From: Chromobacterium haemolyticum
Lineage (GTDB): Bacteria; Pseudomonadota; Gammaproteobacteria; Burkholderiales; Chromobacteriaceae
NCBI RefSeq assembly: GCF_002081825.1
Contig: NZ_MUKU01000021.1
Coordinates: 20,967-84,966, forward strand
DNA length: 64,000 nucleotides
Reading direction: 5' to 3'
In this document: piece after piece, positions 9,674 through 18,600 of the stretch
How the letters are laid out: the number at the start of each line of letters is the position of its first letter
Position numbering within the stretch: position 1 is the first letter of the stretch
Position numbers and translations under genes: made by a program
The notes under the pieces: generated by a model
Databases searched by the model: none
Told to the model about the DNA's origin: nothing
The model's input: the letters and a program-made list of their open reading frames with translations, nothing else

Positions 9674-9689
9674 CGGACAGCCGCCGCAC

Positions 9690-9812
9690 GCGGCATTTTT
9701 ACGTCCGTTACACACCACAGGGTAAGTCTTACGCTAAGGCTGGCCGTGGTGGGGGCGTGCTTGCACGCGCCGGGTCCTTACTGCCGGTCTGCCAACCCTG
9801 CCACGCGCCTGT
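9690..9812 (+). ncRNA. Candidate c4/P4-CI-like antisense RNA
   Basis: The segment has nested hairpins: ACCAC (9708-9712 area) with GTGGT, GCGTGC with GCACGC around 9755-9768, and GGGT (9772-9775) with ACCC (9795-9798). The last loop presents TCCTTACTG (9775-9783) and TGCCAA (9790-9795), which are complementary to the flanking boxes. In phages P1, P7 and P4, c4/CI RNAs pair with such boxes and block expression of the downstream gene. An overlapping frame (9658-9855) reads like the Ash-type frame found over such regions in phages. The ends given here are approximate, and family membership is my inference. Confidence 0.5.
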
Positions 9813-9818
9813 CTCCAC

Positions 9819-9858
9819 GCTTGGCAGCGAAGGGGGCAGGTTTAATGCTCAGTAAGGA
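9819..9858 (+). promoter_or_regulatory. Second target box (seqC-like) covering the RBS of the small gene
   Basis: GCTTGGCAGC (9819-9828) and CAGTAAGGA (9850-9858) repeat the first box. The AAGGAG inside the second block is the Shine-Dalgarno of the gene starting at 9868. Pairing of 9775-9783 with 9850-9858 (9 bp) would hide the ribosome binding site; pairing with the first box instead would expose it. Confidence 0.5.
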
Positions 9859-9867
9859 GTCATCGTC

Positions 9868-10191
9868 ATGACTAGCCCCGTTCATCTCCATCACACCCCA
9901 TCACTCTCCACCCTGCTGTTCCAACTGAAAAACTTGCGCCAGCAGGATGCCACGCTCCACCCAATCGACCCACTATTACGGCAGCTCGACGAGTACTGCG
10001 AACAATTCGAACACAACGCCCGGCTGATCAGCCTGGAACTCGACCAGACCAGCACCGCCCTAAGCGCGCTGACGGCCATGCTGGAGCAATCCAAGCTCGA
10101 CATGCTGGAATGCGAGCAGGTGTATTGCTTGCTGGAACCCTTCGCCCGCCGTTTGCGACAGACCACAGTGCAGATACAGGAACTGGCTTAA
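9868..10191 (+). CDS. Small helical protein of unknown function, possibly DUF1484-like
   Basis: A 107-aa protein that looks all-helical, with leucines spaced for amphipathic helices and cysteines near the middle and end (EYCEQF, LECEQVYCLLEP). I see no signal peptide or membrane segment. Size and style remind me of the DUF1484 proteins of Ralstonia and Chromobacterium, but this is a weak match from memory. A clear AAGGAG (9854-9859) sets the start. The gene stands alone between repeat elements and the tRNA array and is preceded by the c4-like RNA. It may be the controlled gene of a phage-derived or satellite-derived cassette. Confidence 0.6.
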   Translation: MTSPVHLHHTPSLSTLLFQLKNLRQQDATLHPIDPLLRQLDEYCEQFEHNARLISLELDQTSTALSALTAMLEQSKLDMLECEQVYCLLEPFARRLRQTTVQIQELA

Positions 10192-10204
10192 GCCTTATAA
10201 ACGC

Positions 10205-10228
10205 CCAAAGCCCCAGTAGGGGCTTTGG
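10205..10228. terminator. Perfect 10-bp stem-loop after the small gene
   Basis: CCAAAGCCCC (10205-10214), a 4-base loop, and GGGGCTTTGG (10219-10228). There is no T-tract on the + side, so termination is plausible but not certain. Confidence 0.45.
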
Positions 10229-10313
10229 TGGGAAGGCTGGGATTAGCATGTTGGCATGAAGCAACATCCTGAATCCGCCCGCTCGCGGCCATGTGAAATT
10301 TTTTCAAAAGTGC

Positions 10314-10342
10314 TTGACGCTCAAAAGCCGGATCTATATTAT
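10314..10342 (+). promoter_or_regulatory. Promoter of the tRNA array
   Basis: TTGACG (10314-10319) and TATTAT (10337-10342) are 17 bases apart, about 40 bases before the first tRNA. The sequence after the -10 is GC-rich (GCGAAACAGCG), as expected for a stringently controlled tRNA promoter. Confidence 0.65.
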
Positions 10343-10379
10343 TCCGCTTCTCGCAAGACACAACGTCTCGCGAAACAGC

Positions 10380-10456
10380 GCACCCGTAGCTCAGTTGGAT
10401 AGAGTATCTGGCTACGAACCAGAGGGTCGGGCGTTCGAATCGCTCCGGGTGCGCCA
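10380..10456 (+). tRNA. tRNA-Arg (anticodon ACG), copy 1
   Basis: 77 nt cloverleaf with acceptor arms GCACCCG/CGGGTGC, discriminator G and encoded CCA. The anticodon arm CTGG-CTACGAA-CCAG gives ACG; the T arm contains GTTCGAATC. Confidence 0.95.
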
Positions 10457-10463
10457 CACTAGT

Positions 10464-10538
10464 GTCCCTATAGTTTAGCGGTTAGAACACCGCCCTTTCA
10501 CGGCGGTAGCCGGGGTTCGATTCCCCGTGGGGACGCCA
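10464..10538 (+). tRNA. tRNA-Glu (anticodon TTC), copy 1
   Basis: About 75 nt, acceptor arms GTCCCTA/TGGGGAC, encoded CCA. The anticodon arm CCGCC-CTTTCAC-GGCGG gives TTC. It lies 7 bases after tRNA-Arg and is surely co-transcribed with it. Confidence 0.95.
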
Positions 10539-10541
10539 CTA

Positions 10542-10618
10542 GCACCCGTAGCTCAGTTGGATAGAGTATCTGGCTACGAACCAGAGGGTCGGGCGTTCGA
10601 ATCGCTCCGGGTGCGCCA
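10542..10618 (+). tRNA. tRNA-Arg (anticodon ACG), copy 2
   Basis: Identical to the copy at 10380-10456 over its full length. It starts 3 bases after the first tRNA-Glu, so the Arg-Glu pair has been duplicated in tandem. Confidence 0.95.
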
Positions 10619-10626
10619 CAATTTAA

Positions 10627-10701
10627 GTCCCTATAGTTTAGCGGTTAGAACACCGCCCTTTCACGGCGGTAGCCGGGGTTCGATTCCCCGTGGGGACGCC
10701 A
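10627..10701 (+). tRNA. tRNA-Glu (anticodon TTC), copy 2
   Basis: Identical to the copy at 10464-10538. Its Arg-Glu spacer differs from that of the first pair, so the spacers have drifted or the joints differ. Confidence 0.95.
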
Positions 10702-10715
10702 GCTTTCTCAAGAAG

Positions 10716-10744
10716 CCCGTCATGGCAACATGACGGGTTTTTTG
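10716..10744 (+). terminator. Intrinsic terminator of the tRNA array
   Basis: CCCGTCATG (10716-10724), loop GCAA, CATGACGGG (10729-10737), then seven T. A textbook rho-independent terminator. The hairpin may also serve the convergent PPTase gene. Confidence 0.9.
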
Positions 10745-10779
10745 TTGTTTCCGCCAGGCGGCCATCCGGCCGCCCCGGC

Positions 10780-11466
10780 TTACCCCTCCGCCCAGGCCAG
10801 CGTCGCCCTATACCCCTCCGGCGCCTCCAGCGCCCAGGCCCTTGTCGCCGGCCAACGTTCGGGCGCGGCAATCCGCAACGGCAGTTCCTTATCCGTCAGT
10901 TCCAAGGCCTCGAACGCGGACAGGTGCTGGGCAATGCCCACGCCCCAGGCTTTCAGCACCGCCTCCTTGATGGTCCACAACTGGAAAAAAGCCGCCACAT
11001 CCCGCCCGTGTCCGCATAGTTCCAACTCCCCCGGCAGCAAGGTCTGCTCCGCCAGCGCCGGCACGTCGCGCATGGGCTGCACCGTTTCGATGTCCACCCC
11101 CACTTGCCCGCCGCGCGCGATGGCGATCAGCGCGTAAGCGCCGGAATGGGACACATTGAAGACAGGCGCTCCGGGCCAAGCCAAGACTGGCTTGCCGTGT
11201 GCTCCCAGCTCAAACATCAGCGCGTCCGGCGCCAGGCCGGTTTCTTGCGCCAACAGCCGCCGCAAGGCCAGCCGGGTCAGGGCGAACTGCAACTGATTGA
11301 TGGCGCGCAGATAGCGCAGGCAGCGCTTGCGCTCGTCCTGACTCAAACCCGCCAGTAGCGCCTCGTCCACCGGCCAATCCACATCCAGCCTCACGCGGTA
11401 CAAGCTCAAGGCCTGCGGCGCGCCCGCCGGGCAAGGCAAGGGCTTGATCAAAGCGTTCAGTTCCAT
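10780..11466 (-). CDS. 4'-phosphopantetheinyl transferase, Sfp/EntD type
   Basis: A 228-aa enzyme that converts apo carrier domains to the holo form by attaching phosphopantetheine from CoA. Family motifs are visible: GKPVLAWPG followed by FNVSHSG, the Mg-binding VGVDIE near residue 125, and FFQLWTIKEAVLKAWG near 165-180. The size suits the Sfp group, which serves peptide and polyketide synthetases. The carrier domains of the synthetase at 1-7203 are natural substrates. It is divergent from chuP, and the 150-base gap contains the Fur box, so shared iron control is possible but unproven. Confidence 0.92.
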   Translation of the reverse strand: MELNALIKPLPCPAGAPQALSLYRVRLDVDWPVDEALLAGLSQDERKRCLRYLRAINQLQFALTRLALRRLLAQETGLAPDALMFELGAHGKPVLAWPGAPVFNVSHSGAYALIAIARGGQVGVDIETVQPMRDVPALAEQTLLPGELELCGHGRDVAAFFQLWTIKEAVLKAWGVGIAQHLSAFEALELTDKELPLRIAAPERWPATRAWALEAPEGYRATLAWAEG

Positions 11467-11590
11467 CCGCCTCTCCGCGCAAAACCGCCATTATCCCCGG
11501 CCTGCGCCGGCTCGGCCACGCCGTTTTGTGACCCCCGCGCCACAGCCCCGCCCTTTTCGTTCGCCTGAAGGCCTTTTCCAGGTTGAATTC

Positions 11591-11609
11591 GATAATGAGA
11601 ATCGTTACC
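11591..11609 (+). promoter_or_regulatory. Fur box in front of the heme operon
   Basis: GATAATGAGAATCGTTACC matches the 19-bp Fur consensus at about 16 positions. It lies 8 bases before the ATG chosen for chuP. It overlaps a possible promoter (TTGAAT 11583-11588 and TACCAT 11606-11611, 17 apart). Iron-loaded Fur would repress the operon here. Confidence 0.85.
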
Positions 11610-11617
11610 ATTTGGCC

Positions 11618-11803
11618 ATGGATAAATTCATGCACGCCCACACCGCCTCCAAGTCCGGCTCCGGAACCGGCGCTGCCAGCCTGTCCCCGGTGCTGCGCAG
11701 CTGCGAGCTGTTCGCCAAAGGCAAGGAAATCCTGATCGAACATCAGGGCGAGATGTACCGCTTGCAGTTGACCCGCAACGGCAAGCTCATCCTGATCAAA
11801 TAG
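11618..11803 (+). CDS. chuP: HemP/HmuP family regulator of heme uptake
   Basis: A 61-aa protein with the HemP core: SCELFAKGKEILIEHQGE, then YRLQLTRNGKLILIK at the C-terminus. In Chromobacterium violaceum the family member ChuP is needed for expression of heme and siderophore receptor genes; members elsewhere are called HmuP. The start chosen is ATG 11618 (MDKFMHAH); ATG 11630 is possible. Neither has a clear Shine-Dalgarno, and the start lies close to the predicted transcription start, so the message may be leaderless. It is the first gene of the operon, 82 bases before chuR. Confidence 0.85.
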   Translation: MDKFMHAHTASKSGSGTGAASLSPVLRSCELFAKGKEILIEHQGEMYRLQLTRNGKLILIK

Positions 11804-11885
11804 GTCCTAGACCACTACACACCGCAAGCCAGCCAAAATCAGCCAGCCAGCGGAAGCACCCAACCTTAGGAAGTTTGGAGTTTCC

Positions 11886-14075
<2,190 letters not shown>

Positions 14076-14081
14076 CCGCGA

Positions 14082-14111
14082 GCGCCCGCCCCTTGGCGGG
14101 CGCCCGTTTTT
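14082..14111 (+). terminator. Terminator-like hairpin between chuR and chuS
   Basis: GCGCCCGCC (14082-14090), loop CCTT, GGCGGGCGC (14095-14103), then CCG and five T. It lies inside the operon, so it probably attenuates read-through; chuS has its own AAGGAG. Confidence 0.65.
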
Positions 14112-14135
14112 GATCGTCCCAAGGAGAATCCAAAC

Positions 14136-15179
14136 ATGACCGACTTCAGCCAGCTGTGGGATCGTTACCAAATCCTGAAAGCCAGCCAGCCGAAACTGCG
14201 CGCGCGCGACGCCGCCGACGCGCTGGGCGTCAGCGAAGCCGAACTGGTGGCCGCCGATCCGGCCAGCCAGGCCTTGCAGCCGCATTGGAACGACATCCTG
14301 AGCCAGATCTCCCGCCTGGGCCCGGTGATGGCGCTAACGCGCAATCACGCCTGCGTGCATGAAACCACCGGCGATTACCGCAATGTGCAAATCGACGGCA
14401 AGATCGGCCTGGCCATCAACCCGGTCATCGACCTGCGCATCTTCCTATTCCATTGGCAGCACGCCTTCGCCGTCACCACGGCCGGCGCGCGCGGCGAGCA
14501 GCGCAGCCTGCAGTTCTTCGACCGTTTCGGCGAAGCGGTGCACAAGATCTATCTGACCGCCAATAGCGACGCGGCCGCCTACCAACGCCTGGTGGAAACC
14601 TTCGCCGCGCCCAAGACCGCGCTGAGCATAGACCCGCTGGAAGCCGAAGCGGCGGAGCTGGACGACGAGGTCATCGACAAGGCCGGCTTCCAGCAGGAAT
14701 GGCAGAGCCTGCAGGACGTACACGCCTTCCATCCCTTCCTGCGCCGCTGGGGCGTGTCCCGCCAGCAAGGCTTCCGCCTGGCGCCGGAAGGCCAGGCCTG
14801 GCGCGTGCTGCCGGAAGCGGTGGAGCAATTGCTGCGCCGCGCCGCCCATATCGAAGCCCCCATCATGGTGTTCGCCGGCAACCGCGGCATGATCCAAATC
14901 CACACCGGGCCGGTGCGCAATGTGCAGATCGTCGGCAACTGGCTCAATGTGCTGGACCCTCACTTCAACCTGCATCTGCGCACCGATCTGATCGCCGAAG
15001 CCTGGGTCACCCGCAAACCGGGCGACCACGGCGTGGTGACCTCGCTGGAACTGTTCGACGACCAGGGCCTGTCGCTGGCCACTTTCTTTGGCGAGCGCAA
15101 GCCGGGCCAGGCGGAACGCGTGGAATGGATCAAACTGCTGGGCGAGCTGCCGGCACTGGAGCGCGCCGATGTCGCCTAA
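14136..15179 (+). CDS. chuS: Hemin-degrading/heme-trafficking protein, HemS/ChuS family
   Basis: A 347-aa cytoplasmic protein of the HemS/HmuS/ChuS family with the duplicated two-repeat layout. Repeat 1 has ALTRNHACVHETTGDY and repeat 2 has VFAGNRGMIQIHTGPV, which are equivalent. ChuS of E. coli binds heme and opens the ring; other members mainly carry heme. AAGGAG lies 9 bases before the ATG. It is preceded by the attenuator-like hairpin and overlaps chuT by 11 bases. Confidence 0.92.
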   Translation: MTDFSQLWDRYQILKASQPKLRARDAADALGVSEAELVAADPASQALQPHWNDILSQISRLGPVMALTRNHACVHETTGDYRNVQIDGKIGLAINPVIDLRIFLFHWQHAFAVTTAGARGEQRSLQFFDRFGEAVHKIYLTANSDAAAYQRLVETFAAPKTALSIDPLEAEAAELDDEVIDKAGFQQEWQSLQDVHAFHPFLRRWGVSRQQGFRLAPEGQAWRVLPEAVEQLLRRAAHIEAPIMVFAGNRGMIQIHTGPVRNVQIVGNWLNVLDPHFNLHLRTDLIAEAWVTRKPGDHGVVTSLELFDDQGLSLATFFGERKPGQAERVEWIKLLGELPALERADVA

Positions 15180-15960
15180 ATTCGCCTTCGCCGCCCTGCT
15201 GGGCCTGGCCGCCGCGCTGCCCGCCTGGGCCAGCCAACGTATAGTGGTGATGACGCCGGACATCGCCGACATCGTGGTGGCGCTGGACGCCGGCAAGGAA
15301 GTCGTCGGCCGCGACCGTTCCAGCAAGTCGCCGGCTTTGGCTCAGGCGCAAGTGGTGGGCTTCTCCCGCGCGCTGAACGCCGAAACCATCGCCCGGCTCA
15401 AGCCCACCCTGGTGCTGGGCAGCGCCGAGGCGCAACCGCCGACGGTGTGGACCCAGCTGCGGCAATTGCAGGTGCGCGCCGAGGAAGTGACGCGCCGCGA
15501 GGACGGCGCGGATTTCGCCGACGCGATCCGCAAAGTGGGGCAACTCCTGGGCCGCGACGCCCACGCCCAGCAACTGGCCAGCCGCTGGCAGCGCGAGATG
15601 ACGCCGCGCCCGGCGCGCGGCGTGCGCTACCTGGTCAGCTACGACGGCCAGTTGGTGGCCGGCCGCGACACCGCCGCCGACACCCTGATCCGCGCCGCCG
15701 GCGGCGTCAACGTCGCCAGCCAGTTGTCCGGCTTCAAGCCGATGGCGCGCGACGCCTGGCAGAGCCTGCAGCCTGACGTGATCATTCTGGGCAGCCACAC
15801 CGGCACGGTGCACGGCGGCAAGGAGGTCTTCTCCAAACGGCCGGAAATCGCCTCCACGCCGGCCGGAAAACAAGGCCGCATCTACCTGCTGCCGGCCAAG
15901 GACGCGATGATGGTGGGCCTGAACAGCCCGGCGGTGGTCGATCAGATGGTGAAGATGTGA
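15169..15960 (+). CDS. chuT: Periplasmic heme-binding protein of an ABC importer
   Basis: A 263-aa protein starting at ATG 15169 (MSPKFAFAA), inside the end of chuS. The signal peptide runs to about WAS (residue 22). The mature part is a cluster A-III (BtuF-like) binding protein: RIVVMTPDIADIVVALDA at the start, KPTLVLGSAEAQPP, and a C-terminal lobe with QPDVIILG. It hands heme to ChuUV. Longer in-frame starts exist upstream but would destroy the signal peptide. Confidence 0.9.
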   Translation: MSPKFAFAALLGLAAALPAWASQRIVVMTPDIADIVVALDAGKEVVGRDRSSKSPALAQAQVVGFSRALNAETIARLKPTLVLGSAEAQPPTVWTQLRQLQVRAEEVTRREDGADFADAIRKVGQLLGRDAHAQQLASRWQREMTPRPARGVRYLVSYDGQLVAGRDTAADTLIRAAGGVNVASQLSGFKPMARDAWQSLQPDVIILGSHTGTVHGGKEVFSKRPEIASTPAGKQGRIYLLPAKDAMMVGLNSPAVVDQMVKM

Positions 15961-16943
15961 GCGCGCTGACCCTGGACGCCGCCGCGCCCAATCGCGGCCG
16001 CTGGCTGTTGCTGGGCCTGATCGCCGCCAGCCTGCTGTTGCCCTTGCTGGCCTTGTCCAGCGGCGGCAACGGCCTGGCCTGGCCGGACTTCAGCGATCCG
16101 CTGCTGACCCAGCTGCGGCTGCCGCGCATCGCCGCGGCGCTGGGCGTGGGCGCGGCGCTGGCCGCCAGCGGCGCGGCCTTGCAGGCCTTGTTCCGCAACC
16201 CGCTGGCCGATCCCGGCCTGATCGGCACCTCCAGCGGCGCGGCGTTGGCGGTGGTCGGCATGCTGGCCGTCGGCGCCGCCGGCCTGTCCTTGCCGCTGGC
16301 CGCCTTTGGCGGCGGCCTGCTGGCCACCTGGCTGATCCTGTTGCTGTCGCGGCTGGTGCGCGGCGGCCTGGCCGGTCTGCTGTTGATGGGCTTGGTGGTG
16401 GGCGCCTTCTGCGGCGCGGTCACCAGCCTGATGATTTTCATGTCCGACGACCTGACCCTGCGCGCCGCCACCAGCTGGCTGGCCGGCAATCTGTCCTCCG
16501 CTTCGTCGGAACGGCTGCTGGCCTGCCTGGGCGTGGCCGGCCTGGGCTTGCTGATCCTGATCGCGGTGGGCCGCGATCTGGACTGCCTGTTGCTGGGCGA
16601 GGATGCCGCCCAATCCCTTGGCATAGACGTGCGCCGCACCCGCCGGCTCACCGCGGTCGGCGCGGCGCTGGCCACCGGCGGCGCGGTGGCGCTGTCCGGG
16701 GTGATCGGCTTCGTCGGCATGATGATTCCCAATGCGCTGGCGCTGCTGATGGGCGGCTGCCGCCGCCGGCTGATCCTGCTGTCGGCTTGGGCCGGGGCCT
16801 TGTTCCTGCTGGCGGTGGACACCCTGGCGCGCACCGTCGCCTGGCCCATCGATCTGCCTGTGGGCCTGATGGCGGCATTCGCCGGGCCGCCGTTCTTCGT
16901 ATGGCTGTTCCGGCGACAACAAAGGAGTCTGATCAATGGCTGA
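15957..16943 (+). CDS. chuU: Heme ABC transporter permease (FecCD family)
   Basis: A 328-aa integral membrane protein with about 9-10 helices. FecCD-family motifs: LPRIAAALGVGAALAASGA near 60, RNPLADPGLIGTSSGAA near 85, and GVIGFVGMMIPN near 250. A GTG start is used; GTGA overlaps the chuT stop by 4 bases. It forms the heme channel with ChuV. Confidence 0.92.
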   Translation: MSALTLDAAAPNRGRWLLLGLIAASLLLPLLALSSGGNGLAWPDFSDPLLTQLRLPRIAAALGVGAALAASGAALQALFRNPLADPGLIGTSSGAALAVVGMLAVGAAGLSLPLAAFGGGLLATWLILLLSRLVRGGLAGLLLMGLVVGAFCGAVTSLMIFMSDDLTLRAATSWLAGNLSSASSERLLACLGVAGLGLLILIAVGRDLDCLLLGEDAAQSLGIDVRRTRRLTAVGAALATGGAVALSGVIGFVGMMIPNALALLMGGCRRRLILLSAWAGALFLLAVDTLARTVAWPIDLPVGLMAAFAGPPFFVWLFRRQQRSLING

Positions 16944-17751
16944 AACCACAACCCTGTGCGTGCGCCAGTTGGCCTGCGATATCGGCGGCAAGCGGATTCT
17001 GGACGACATCAACCTGGACTTGCCCACCGGCCGGGTCAGCGCGCTGCTGGGCCCCAACGGCGCCGGCAAAACCACGCTGATGCGGCTGCTGGCCGGTTTG
17101 AACACGCCCAGCGCCGGCGCGGTGCGTCTGGCCGGCCAGTGCGTCGGCCGCATGGAACCGGCGGTGCGCGCCCGCCGCATCGCCTGGGTGCCGCAGCACA
17201 TCCCCTCCGGCATTCCGTTGACGGTGCGCGAGTTCGTGATGCTGGGACGCGTGCCCTACCTCGGCGCCTTCTCTCGCCCGCGGGTTGAGGACAAAAGCGC
17301 GGTGGCGGACGCGCTGGGCACGGTGGAGCTGGACGATTACGCCGACCAGCGGCTGGATCAGTTGTCCGGCGGCGAACGCCAGCGCGCGGCCATCGCCCGC
17401 GCCTTGGCGCAGCAAGCGCCGGTGCTGCTGCTGGACGAGCCCACCAATCACCTGGACCTGCGCCACCAGCACCGCTTGCAACAACTGCTGCTGGAATTGT
17501 CGCGCCAGGGCCGCACCGTGGTGCAGGTCTTGCACGACCTGGCGCTGGCGGCCAGCTACGCGGATCACGTGGCCTTGCTGGAACAGGGCCGGCTGGTGGT
17601 GGCCGGCGCGCCGGAACAGGTGCTAACGCCGGAGCGCCTGCTGGCGGTCTACCGCTGGCCGGTGCGTTTGCAGCGCAACGGCAACGACTGGCAGGTCAAT
17701 GCAGCCCTGGCGCAGGCGCAGAAGCCCGCGGCGCTGGCGTCCGGGGCCTGA
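16936..17751 (+). CDS. chuV: Heme ABC transporter ATP-binding protein
   Basis: A 271-aa ATPase: Walker A LGPNGAGKTTL near residue 38, signature LSGGERQRAAIARAL near 146, Walker B VLLLDEPTNHLD near 170, switch His in VLHD. AAAGGAG (16920-16926) lies upstream, and the gene overlaps chuU by 8 bases. It is the last gene of the operon; an inverted-repeat element begins at the base after its TGA. Confidence 0.93.
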   Translation: MAETTTLCVRQLACDIGGKRILDDINLDLPTGRVSALLGPNGAGKTTLMRLLAGLNTPSAGAVRLAGQCVGRMEPAVRARRIAWVPQHIPSGIPLTVREFVMLGRVPYLGAFSRPRVEDKSAVADALGTVELDDYADQRLDQLSGGERQRAAIARALAQQAPVLLLDEPTNHLDLRHQHRLQQLLLELSRQGRTVVQVLHDLALAASYADHVALLEQGRLVVAGAPEQVLTPERLLAVYRWPVRLQRNGNDWQVNAALAQAQKPAALASGA

Positions 17752-17902
17752 GAGCCTGTTCATAGCCTGCTGCGCGTCGGCGGGATGGATAGGTAAAGGG
17801 CGTTGAAACTAGCTTCGAAATGCTCATGTACCGTATGACCATTCCGCTTTCTCAGCTGCAACGCCTTGTCTCGCCCTAGCTCGCGAGGCTTTGAACAGAC
17901 TC
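17752..17902. repeat. Inverted-repeat element B, copy 2, after chuV
   Basis: 151 bp. The left end GAGCCTGTTCATAGCCT and right end AGGCTTTGAACAGACTC are inverted repeats with two mismatches. Flanks are TGA (17749-17751, the chuV stop) and TGA (17903-17905). The inner part shares GTTGAAA, TTCGAAATGCTCATGTACC, TTCCGCTTTCTCAGC and CCTTGTCTCGCC with the copies at 28018 and 54586. Confidence 0.85.
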
Positions 17903-17922
17903 TGAGACCAGAGTCCAAAAAT

Positions 17923-17960
17923 AAAAACCCCCGGCTTGCTTGCGCGAGCCGGGGGTTTTT
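17923..17960. terminator. Bidirectional intrinsic terminator between chuV and hpt
   Basis: AAAAACCCCCGGCT (17923-17936) and AGCCGGGGGTTTTT (17947-17960) form a long stem with T-tracts on both strands. It serves hpt (-) and could stop read-through from chuV (+). Confidence 0.9.
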
Positions 17961-17976
17961 CGCGATCTGGCCGCGC

Positions 17977-18519
17977 TTATTTCAACGCGTAGATCGCCGG
18001 CAGATTGCGCCAGGCGCCGCGCACGTCCATGCCGTAGCCGAACACATAGCGGTCCGGCACGTCCAGGCCGACGAAGTCCGCCAGCATCGGCTTTTCCTTG
18101 CTGATCAGCTTGTTGGCGAACACGCCGCTGTAGAAGGCCTTGGCGCCCATGGCCATCACTTTGTCGCGGATCGCCGCCATGGTGTGGCCTTCGTCCAGGA
18201 TGTCGTCCAGCACCAGCACCACGCGGTCGCGCACGTCTTCCTTGGGCGCTTGTTTCCACACCAGCTCGCCGCCCTGAGTCTTGTCGCCGTAGCGGGACAC
18301 GTGAACGTAGTCGAAGTCCAGCGGGAAGGCCAGGCGCGGCAGCAGTTGGCCGGTAAACACCACGGCGCCGCCCATCACGGACAAGACCAGCGGATAGGTT
18401 TCGCCCAGCTCCTCGGTGATTTCCACCGCCATGCGGTCAACGGCCGCGCTGACTTCCTCGGCGGTAAACAGCACGTCGGAGCTGTTGATCAGGCCACGGG
18501 CCTCGGCAATATTGGGCAT
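17977..18519 (-). CDS. hpt: Hypoxanthine-guanine phosphoribosyltransferase
   Basis: A 180-aa purine salvage enzyme that makes IMP or GMP from the base and PRPP. It has the type I PRTase motif VVLVLDDILDEGHTM near residue 100 and a GYGMD segment near 160 for base recognition. The start MPNIAEARG is set by AAGGAG just upstream; a longer frame to 18570 lacks support. A strong terminator follows. The neighbours upstream are galU and the TPR gene on the same strand. Confidence 0.92.
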   Translation of the reverse strand: MPNIAEARGLINSSDVLFTAEEVSAAVDRMAVEITEELGETYPLVLSVMGGAVVFTGQLLPRLAFPLDFDYVHVSRYGDKTQGGELVWKQAPKEDVRDRVVLVLDDILDEGHTMAAIRDKVMAMGAKAFYSGVFANKLISKEKPMLADFVGLDVPDRYVFGYGMDVRGAWRNLPAIYALK

Positions 18520-18600
18520 GATGACTCCTTGATTCACACACGCAAACGCCGCTCTTGCCCATATCATCAAAAAACAGGAGCGGCGTGATTGAAAAAACGA

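Noticed and set aside
10293..10733. Short frames with the repeated segment LDRVSGYEPEGRAFESLRVR
   Set aside because: They are translations of the two identical tRNA-Arg genes.
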